Below are positions 9,521 through 14,425 of a stretch of DNA of 14,425 nt, piece after piece (positions within the stretch are counted from its first letter, which is position 1; the number at the start of each line of letters is the position of its first letter). The notes beneath the pieces were generated by a model that was given only the letters and a program-made list of their open reading frames with translations, ran no database searches and was not told where the DNA came from. The translations under genes and the position numbers were made by a program. Source of the stretch: Verrucomicrobiales bacterium (GTDB lineage Bacteria; Verrucomicrobiota; Verrucomicrobiia; Verrucomicrobiales; SKLO01); assembly GCA_007123195.1 (NCBI GenBank), contig SKLO01000324.1, positions 1-14,425 of the forward strand. The letters are read 5' to 3'.

Positions 9521-11134
9521 TCAGGGCACCGGCCGGCGGCGGCTCGCCAGCCGCCAGCGGGCGCGTTCCCATAATCGGCAGCTGACACGAAAACTCAAGG
9601 CCACAGTCGCCAACGGCCACGCCCACATCGCCAACTGCTCCCAGCCGAACGGAAACGCCGGCGCCCCCGGCTCGCCAGCCAGCGCCGCCGGCAGCCACTG
9701 CGACGCCTGCAGCACCACCGCCCCCATCAGCAGCAAGGCCACACGCGCCAGCATCCACGGCATCATCGCCAGCCCCAGCGCCGGCAGCAGATGCCGGCGG
9801 CGGAAATCCCTCGCCCGCAGACCGATCGCCTCACAGGCCTCGCTGACCGCCCCGGCGCGCACCCAGAACGACGCCAGCTGCCGCGCCCGGCTGGTGCCTT
9901 CGAGCAGGCTGCCCGCCAGCGCCAGCAGCAAGCCGTGCCACCACGCCATACCGAGACCCCAGGTGCCCATCAGAGCCGCCACCCACCACGGCCAGTGCCC
10001 GCCACCACGGGCCAGATAGGCCAGCCACAGCCCGGTCGGCCCCGGCCGGCCGCTGACCATATAGATCGACACCGCCCACAACAGCACCGCGGTCGCTCCG
10101 GCCGCCGCGGGCACAGTCCAGAGCACCGTGCCAACCCCCGCGGACAGCCAGGCCACCGCCACTGGCACCGCCAGCAGCGGCAATCCCCAGGCCGGCCAAC
10201 CCCAGCGCCCGGTCTCCAGCCCCAGCAAGGTCCCGTGCACCCGCTGCAACGAGGCCACCACCATCGGCACCCCGCCCGCCACCCGCTCTGCCCAGGCACC
10301 CACGCCGGTGAACCCGCACCACAACCAGCCAAGCCACAACCAGCCCGCGACCGCCGCTGCCGGCACACCGCCGTCAGCGACCGCTCCCGACTCCCCCCAA
10401 CCCGACAACCAGAACGCCAACCCCGGCCCCCGCAACAACACCCCTGCCGTCAACAACATCAGCAGACTCCACGGCAACGCATCCCTCATCGCGTGAACCA
10501 GCGCCGGCGCCGCGCCACCGAGCCGGTGTCGATACTCCAGCGCCGCCGGCGACAGGCCGCGAGCGGCCAGCGGCGGACTCTCAGCCAGCCGGCGTCGTGC
10601 CCGCAGCAGCGCGTGCCTCATCCGCCCCAGCGTCACGCCCGCCACCACCAGTGCCACAAGCCCCGCCACCAACCAGGGCGTAAAATCAAACGTCACCCCG
10701 GCCATCGACTCCTCCGGGATCCCCCACGATTGCCACAAGGCCGGCAGCGGGCGCCGCGATTCAAGCGAGTCCCGCGCCAGCCACCAGGGCAGCAGCCAGG
10801 CCGGCAGCAGCGCCAGCCACTCCAACCCCAGCCCGGGAAGCGCCAGCCAGCCGCCACGGCGCCGTGACGACAGCAGCGCGAGCGCCAACGCCACCGATCC
10901 CCCGACCACCAGCCCGATCACCCATAAAACCGCCGTCACTGCGGCCGCCCCCACCACCAATGGTGACAGCATGGCCCTGGTGATGGCACCCGGACCAGGC
11001 ACTTCGACACCGATCCCCATGGCCGGGGCCAGCAGCGCCACGGCCATTACCGCCATCCACCAGGCCGCGCAGCCCGCCACCCACCTCCACACCATCGACG
11101 GCTGCGGCACCAAGCGCCCGGCCTGCTTCATCAT
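9521..11134 (-). CDS. Divergent ABC transporter permease, apparently two fused DppB/DppC-like halves
   Basis: A 537-residue, Ala/Leu/Trp-rich membrane protein with about ten or more hydrophobic segments (for example ~17-40, 54-89, 95-120, 152-170, 221-243, 258-280, 315-335, 337-360, 381-410, 455-478, 500-516). Single permeases of the dipeptide class are about 300-340 residues with one EAA loop. Here two EAA-like loops are visible: LAARGLSPAALEYRHRLGG (189-207), degenerate, and SEACEAIGLRARDFRRRHLL (431-450) followed by PAL, which keeps the conserved Gly (G438) and the terminal LLP. The simplest reading is a DppB-like and a DppC-like half in one chain, forming the whole pore. Its start overlaps the stop of the solute-binding protein by 4 bp (ATGA), and GGGAGG lies 11 nt upstream, so translation is coupled. 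The ATPase follows. Substrate cannot be told. The permease assignment is good; the fusion reading is moderate. Confidence 0.75.
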   Translation of the reverse strand: MMKQAGRLVPQPSMVWRWVAGCAAWWMAVMAVALLAPAMGIGVEVPGPGAITRAMLSPLVVGAAAVTAVLWVIGLVVGGSVALALALLSSRRRGGWLALPGLGLEWLALLPAWLLPWWLARDSLESRRPLPALWQSWGIPEESMAGVTFDFTPWLVAGLVALVVAGVTLGRMRHALLRARRRLAESPPLAARGLSPAALEYRHRLGGAAPALVHAMRDALPWSLLMLLTAGVLLRGPGLAFWLSGWGESGAVADGGVPAAAVAGWLWLGWLWCGFTGVGAWAERVAGGVPMVVASLQRVHGTLLGLETGRWGWPAWGLPLLAVPVAVAWLSAGVGTVLWTVPAAAGATAVLLWAVSIYMVSGRPGPTGLWLAYLARGGGHWPWWVAALMGTWGLGMAWWHGLLLALAGSLLEGTSRARQLASFWVRAGAVSEACEAIGLRARDFRRRHLLPALGLAMMPWMLARVALLLMGAVVLQASQWLPAALAGEPGAPAFPFGWEQLAMWAWPLATVALSFRVSCRLWERARWRLASRRRPVP

Positions 11135-13416
11135 AACTCATCCGCCCTCCCGTCCGCGGAACTCGGGGTCGGATCCACTCCCCCAATTGGCCCGGAAACG
11201 GGAACTTCCACGTCCCTTCCCGGCGATCCCTCATCGGCGTGTCCAGACGGTTCCCCATTGCCTGAGATCAGCAACCGCGCCAGGCCGGACCCACCCGTAG
11301 GGCCGTGACGCTGGTTTGCGCCCGGCCAGTTCGGTTCGCCCGAGCGCCCCACTTCGGAATGGTCACCCGAAAGCAGCCATTCGGGATCGCCGCGCAATTC
11401 ACCGACCTCCAGCGCCAGCGGTCGTCCCCAGCCCAACCGCTCGACCCTCAGATCAATCGACTGGGCCCGCTGCCGCGCCCGGCCATCTTCCAGGCTCTCG
11501 CCGAACTGCAGCAGCAATTCGTCCATCCGTGCGTCCCCTCCGTCCGCTCTGGCCGGACCATGCCACCAGCCGAGCACCGCAGTCGGATCCCCAGACCGCA
11601 GACGCACCAGCCAAGCCTCCAGCTGCAAGCCCGGGGCGGAATCGGCTCCGATCCCAGGCTGGACGCCGAAGTCCGCCACCACTTCCACCCCCTTCCGCTG
11701 CCACACCCTCCCCAGCGCCGCCTGCAACTCCGCCCCCCGCCCAGCCTCGCCCGCCACCCGAAGCCGAACCGCGACCGGAACCACCGGCGCCTGCGGCTCG
11801 TCGTTCAAGGCGAAGTCCGGCGCCTCGTCCTCGTCCAGCCACCATGGCTGCCACAGGCGCCAGCCCTCGCCCGGCAGCGCGCCTTCATCCCACTGCCGCA
11901 TCAACCAACGTCTGACCTCCACCTCATCCAAACCCTCGACCGAAGCATTGTCCCCACCGCTTTCAGCTGCCGGGCCCTTCATCCAGATAAGCCACCAATC
12001 CGCCTGGCGCCGGGTTTCGAGCCGCGGCCAACCGCGCAGCGGCGAATCCTCGGCCACCACCAGTGGACGGAATTCCCCGGCCCGGGTTTCAATCCCGTGC
12101 AGCAAACCCAGCTCCGCCCACCGCTCGCGGCGCGGAGATCGGCCCGCCTCAAGCCATACCACCTCCGACTCGCGGCTCCGCCCGCCACGAGCCGGTCGCT
12201 CCCCGCCTTCCCCCACACCGCCACCCCCTGCATCCGCCGGCGTGAAATCGAACCGCCGCAACACCACCCGCTCCCCGGGCAGCCACTCAACCAGCTCCAC
12301 CGGTCCGCAGCCAATCAACCTGGACACCGAACCTGGGCCGATACTTCCCTCACTCTCCCCGGCAGGATCCGCCTCCGGGCGCCGCAGCACGGGCACTTCG
12401 GTCCACGGTGCCAGCAACGAGCCCTGCGGCTGCCACAACCGCAACGCCACCCGATGCTCCTCAACCCGTTCCCAGCTGATGATGCGCCGAAACAGGTCAA
12501 AACCCGGCCAATCCCGCCCCCGCGGCCCTCGCCCGGGCCCCTCGGCAGGATCCGTCCCCCGCCCGATCCGGGCGCCCACGCCCGTCACCACGCCCACCCC
12601 CGCACGCCAACGGTCGGTCAACTCCACCACGTCCCGACCGGTGAACGGCCGGCCGTCGTGCCACCTCGCCTCGGGATCGAGGTCAAATTCCAACACCACC
12701 TCGTCCAGCCAGCGGCCGAGCGCCGTCATCTCCAGGGTCGGTTGCAGCCTGGTGCGCGCGGACAATCTCGTTGCCAATTCCCGCTCCACCCGTTCGGCCC
12801 CGCCGGCCACGATCAACTCAAAGGCCTCAAACCCATCCAGCCACAACGCCTTGACCCCCGCCAGCTCAGTGCCCTCCTCAATGAACTCGCGCGCCAACTG
12901 CTCGGCGTGGTCGGATGCCGCCACCCGCAACCGGGCCAGTGAGATCACCGACAAGTCAGCAACCAGATCCGCCACCTCCTCCGCCGCTTGTTCATTCGAC
13001 CGGTCAAACCGGATCCGCAACTCATCCTCAATGACCTCGATCTCGGCCAGGCCCCACGCCACCCAACGCTCGGCCCCTAGTTCGCGCAACCGGTCAGCCG
13101 CCAGCCCGGCATCCTCCGGCCTGCGGAAGAAAATCCGGGTGGTCTGATGCGCCCGCCAACCCGTCACCAGATCAGGCCTGATCCGGCCGGCCTCATCCAC
13201 CCGCAGCAGTGGTCGCCCGACCTCGCCCCGCCACAACCACGCCCAGCCCGGATCCCGCAACGCCTCGTCGAGCGGCGCGATCTGCTGCAGGCCCAGCCTT
13301 GGCCCCTCATCCGCGGGTTGCCACACCGGCTGCTGGCGCCACGACTGCCAAAGCCAGCCCCCGACCGCAACCGCCAGCAGCGCAGGGCCAAACGTAAGCA
13401 GCCGGGGAACCCACAT
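11131..13416 (-). CDS. Divergent, membrane-anchored solute-binding protein of ABC family 5 (peptide/nickel type)
   Basis: This 761-residue protein probably captures the substrate for the permease and ATPase encoded downstream. An N-terminal hydrophobic segment (about 5-24) without lipobox cysteine or clear cleavage site suggests a signal anchor with the rest outside the cytoplasm. Family-5 marks are PLLRVDEAGRIRPDLVTGW (69-87), LDPEARWHDGRPFTGRDVVE (246-265) and GCGPVELVEWLPGERVVLRR (369-388). In ordinary members the first two are separated by about 20-30 residues; here ~160 intervene, rich in charged alpha/beta-like sequence (TRIFFRRPEDAGLAADRL onward). The C-terminal ~70 residues are Gly/Ser/Pro-rich low complexity. 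Length exceeds the usual ~500-600. The start is ATG 13416, with an in-frame TAG only 9 nt upstream and no Shine-Dalgarno sequence. It is first of three transporter genes and overlaps the permease by 4 bp. Family membership is fairly sure; actual ligand binding is not. Confidence 0.78.
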   Translation of the reverse strand: MWVPRLLTFGPALLAVAVGGWLWQSWRQQPVWQPADEGPRLGLQQIAPLDEALRDPGWAWLWRGEVGRPLLRVDEAGRIRPDLVTGWRAHQTTRIFFRRPEDAGLAADRLRELGAERWVAWGLAEIEVIEDELRIRFDRSNEQAAEEVADLVADLSVISLARLRVAASDHAEQLAREFIEEGTELAGVKALWLDGFEAFELIVAGGAERVERELATRLSARTRLQPTLEMTALGRWLDEVVLEFDLDPEARWHDGRPFTGRDVVELTDRWRAGVGVVTGVGARIGRGTDPAEGPGRGPRGRDWPGFDLFRRIISWERVEEHRVALRLWQPQGSLLAPWTEVPVLRRPEADPAGESEGSIGPGSVSRLIGCGPVELVEWLPGERVVLRRFDFTPADAGGGGVGEGGERPARGGRSRESEVVWLEAGRSPRRERWAELGLLHGIETRAGEFRPLVVAEDSPLRGWPRLETRRQADWWLIWMKGPAAESGGDNASVEGLDEVEVRRWLMRQWDEGALPGEGWRLWQPWWLDEDEAPDFALNDEPQAPVVPVAVRLRVAGEAGRGAELQAALGRVWQRKGVEVVADFGVQPGIGADSAPGLQLEAWLVRLRSGDPTAVLGWWHGPARADGGDARMDELLLQFGESLEDGRARQRAQSIDLRVERLGWGRPLALEVGELRGDPEWLLSGDHSEVGRSGEPNWPGANQRHGPTGGSGLARLLISGNGEPSGHADEGSPGRDVEVPVSGPIGGVDPTPSSADGRADEL
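11146..11151 (-). promoter_or_regulatory. Shine-Dalgarno sequence for the fused permease
   Basis: GGGAGG on the minus strand lies 11 nt before the permease ATG at 11134, inside the 3' end of the solute-binding-protein gene. It stands out because the genes at likely transcript 5' ends have no such site, and it supports coupled translation across the ATGA overlap. Confidence 0.5.
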
Positions 13417-13422
13417 CGGCGC

Positions 13423-13452
13423 AGCCTAGAGTGACGGCCCGCAAAGTGCCAA
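13423..13452 (-). promoter_or_regulatory. Candidate leaderless promoter for the transporter operon
   Basis: On the minus strand TTGGCA (13447-13452, 5 of 6 to -35) is followed by an 18-nt spacer and TAGGCT (13423-13428, keeping the key TAnnnT positions), then 6 nt to the ATG at 13416. Transcription would start at the ATG itself. The geometry copies that before glgE. The -10 match is weak, and read-through from the response-regulator gene across the 77-nt gap is an alternative. Confidence 0.3.
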
Positions 13453-13493
13453 GCCTTTCTTCCGCTCCCGGCCCGATTCAAACCACACCGCCG

Positions 13494-14237
13494 CTAGTTC
13501 GACAGCTCATGCCAGCGGATCGCCCGGTGCATCAGGTCGGCGCTGGAACCACAGCCCAGTTTGTGGCGCAGGTGGCAACGGTGCGTCTCCACCGTCTTGG
13601 GGCTGCGCTTGAGGATCGCCGCGATCTGGCGCACGGTATGACCCTGCCCCAGCAACTTGAACACTGCCTTCTCCACCCGGCTGAGCCGCCCGAGATCCGG
13701 TGCCACTTCCCCCGCCGGCCCAGGCTCTCCCGCCCAGCGCTGCCGGGAGGCATCCCCCACTCCAACCGCATACACCCGCCGCCCGCGCGCCACCCCGCGC
13801 AGACCCCGCAACAACACCTCGGGCGGTCGCCGCTTGTCAAACAGCCCGCCCACACCCAGCCGCCGGCAGCCATCCGCCAAGGCCGGCGACGGCTGGCGGG
13901 TGAACACCGCCACTTTCACCGTCGGCAGCGCACCCCGCAGGCGGCGAATCAAATCCAAACCGCCGCCGTCGGTAAAGTGCAACTCGGTCACCACCAGATC
14001 CGGCCGCCTCGCACGCACGGCCTCAAGCCCCACCGCCGGATCAGCCGCCTGCGCCACTACTCCAAACCCGTCCACCCGGTCAAGCCAGCTCGACACTCCG
14101 GCCCGCGCCACCGGTTGCGGATCGATCACCACCACCCGCCACAGCAGGTGCGGGTGACCGTGGCTCGTCACCCCGCCCCCGGCGGAGGCAGGCAAGGTGG
14201 AGGCGGCAGCGGCATTCGGGATGGGGCGGATGGTCAT
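13494..14237 (-). CDS. Orphan LuxR/NarL-type response regulator with an atypical receiver (Asp to Glu)
   Basis: A transcription factor with an N-terminal receiver (~34-150) and a C-terminal LuxR helix-turn-helix (~183-245: LSRVEKAVFKLLGQGHTVRQ, then IAAILKRSPKTVETHRCHLR and HKLG). In the receiver, VVVIDPQPVARAG aligns with the usual VLLVDDHPLVREG, so the second acidic residue is Pro (P40). PDLVVTELHF puts Glu (E85) where the phosphoacceptor Asp should be. The switch Thr (T113 in VAVFT) and Lys (K135) remain. Glu here can mimic the phosphorylated state, so the protein is probably active without a kinase or responds otherwise; that is inference. No histidine kinase is present in the window. ATG 14237 was chosen; TTG 14279 would add 14 residues. 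The first ~33 residues are unconserved, so the true start may be further in. It lies 77 nt before the transporter genes, same strand, so it may regulate or be co-transcribed with them. Confidence 0.88.
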   Translation of the reverse strand: MTIRPIPNAAAASTLPASAGGGVTSHGHPHLLWRVVVIDPQPVARAGVSSWLDRVDGFGVVAQAADPAVGLEAVRARRPDLVVTELHFTDGGGLDLIRRLRGALPTVKVAVFTRQPSPALADGCRRLGVGGLFDKRRPPEVLLRGLRGVARGRRVYAVGVGDASRQRWAGEPGPAGEVAPDLGRLSRVEKAVFKLLGQGHTVRQIAAILKRSPKTVETHRCHLRHKLGCGSSADLMHRAIRWHELSN

Positions 14238-14337
14238 GGGACGGAGGGAAAATGACACGGATGGGAATGGGACAGACAAGGGTTGCCACGACGAAAAGGC
14301 CCGCCGCAGCAGCGCTGCCAGAGGTGCTGGCTCGTTG

Positions 14338-14368
14338 TTCTATACGGCAACAAATTATAACTGTTACA
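14338..14368 (-). promoter_or_regulatory. Promoter region of the response regulator
   Basis: The stretch around 14338-14390 is the most AT-rich in the window. On the minus strand it holds a perfect TATAAT (14354-14359), without a good -35, and a second set, GTAACA (14361-14366... shifted by one base depending on alignment), a 17-nt spacer and TATAGA (14338-14343). Either would give a leader of roughly 50-110 nt to the regulator start. On the plus strand TTGTTC (14335-14340) and TATAAC (14356-14361) could fire the other way, towards the right edge. An upstream A-run (minus strand, near 14379-14385) could be an UP element. The remainder to 14425 holds no visible gene. Confidence 0.4.
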
Positions 14369-14425
14369 GACTTCCCTCGTTTTTTCGCACCGGATTGGCC
14401 CGTCAGGCCGCCCGCGCCGTCACCC

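Noticed and set aside
9791..10867. 358-residue plus-strand open frame antisense to the permease
   Set aside because: Composed mainly of Pro, Arg, Gln and His; a shadow of the Trp/Ala/Leu-rich membrane protein on the other strand.
11305..12942. 545-residue plus-strand open frame antisense to the solute-binding protein
   Set aside because: Pro/Arg/Gln-rich low complexity without motifs. The minus-strand frame has a membrane anchor, family-5 motifs and a coupled overlap with the permease.

Overview
The window is a very GC-rich piece of bacterial chromosome with tightly packed genes and little obvious foreign DNA. An Opitutus-like member of the Verrucomicrobiota (PVC group) is my best guess. It rests on recalled resemblance of the SMC protein, the DUF547 protein and the dipeptide-type transporter genes, on high GC, and on a small GCAGACAGGAATGTCTGC-like palindrome. 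No rRNA or marker search could be run, so the taxonomy is an inference.

Layout. Positions 1-433 (minus) hold the first ~144 codons of glgE, the maltosyltransferase that builds alpha-glucan from maltose-1-phosphate; the gene runs off the left edge. A 515-bp divergent intergenic region follows, with a 113-bp element bounded by a perfect 13-bp inverted repeat. Then come smc (949-4770, plus), a secreted or membrane-anchored DUF547 protein (4977-5831, plus) and glycogen phosphorylase glgP (6043-8544, plus). glgP converges on a minus-strand group with only 4 bp between stop codons. That group reads, from right to left, an orphan LuxR/NarL-type response regulator (14237-13494), a divergent membrane-anchored family-5 (peptide/nickel type) solute-binding protein (13416-11131), a permease that looks like two fused permease halves (11134-9521) and an OppD/DppD-type ATPase (9412-8549).

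How the genes fit together. glgE makes alpha-1,4-glucan and glgP degrades it to glucose-1-phosphate, so the two ends of storage-glucan metabolism lie about 6 kb apart, separated by smc and the DUF547 gene. The minus-strand genes form a compact ABC transporter in which the ATPase is canonical but the binding protein and the permease are strongly divergent. There is no separate second permease gene and no OppF/DppF partner in the window. The response regulator directly upstream has Glu in place of the phosphoacceptor Asp and lacks one Mg-binding acidic residue, so it probably works without normal phosphorylation.

Translation signals. Genes at probable transcript 5' ends have no Shine-Dalgarno sequence. 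For glgE and the solute-binding protein, a -35/-10-like pair ends exactly 6 nt before the start codon, suggesting leaderless mRNAs. The operon-internal permease start does have a GGGAGG. No tRNA, rRNA, CRISPR array, transposase or riboswitch was seen. The least ordinary parts are the transporter/regulator group at 8.5-14.3 kb and the repeat element at 547-659.
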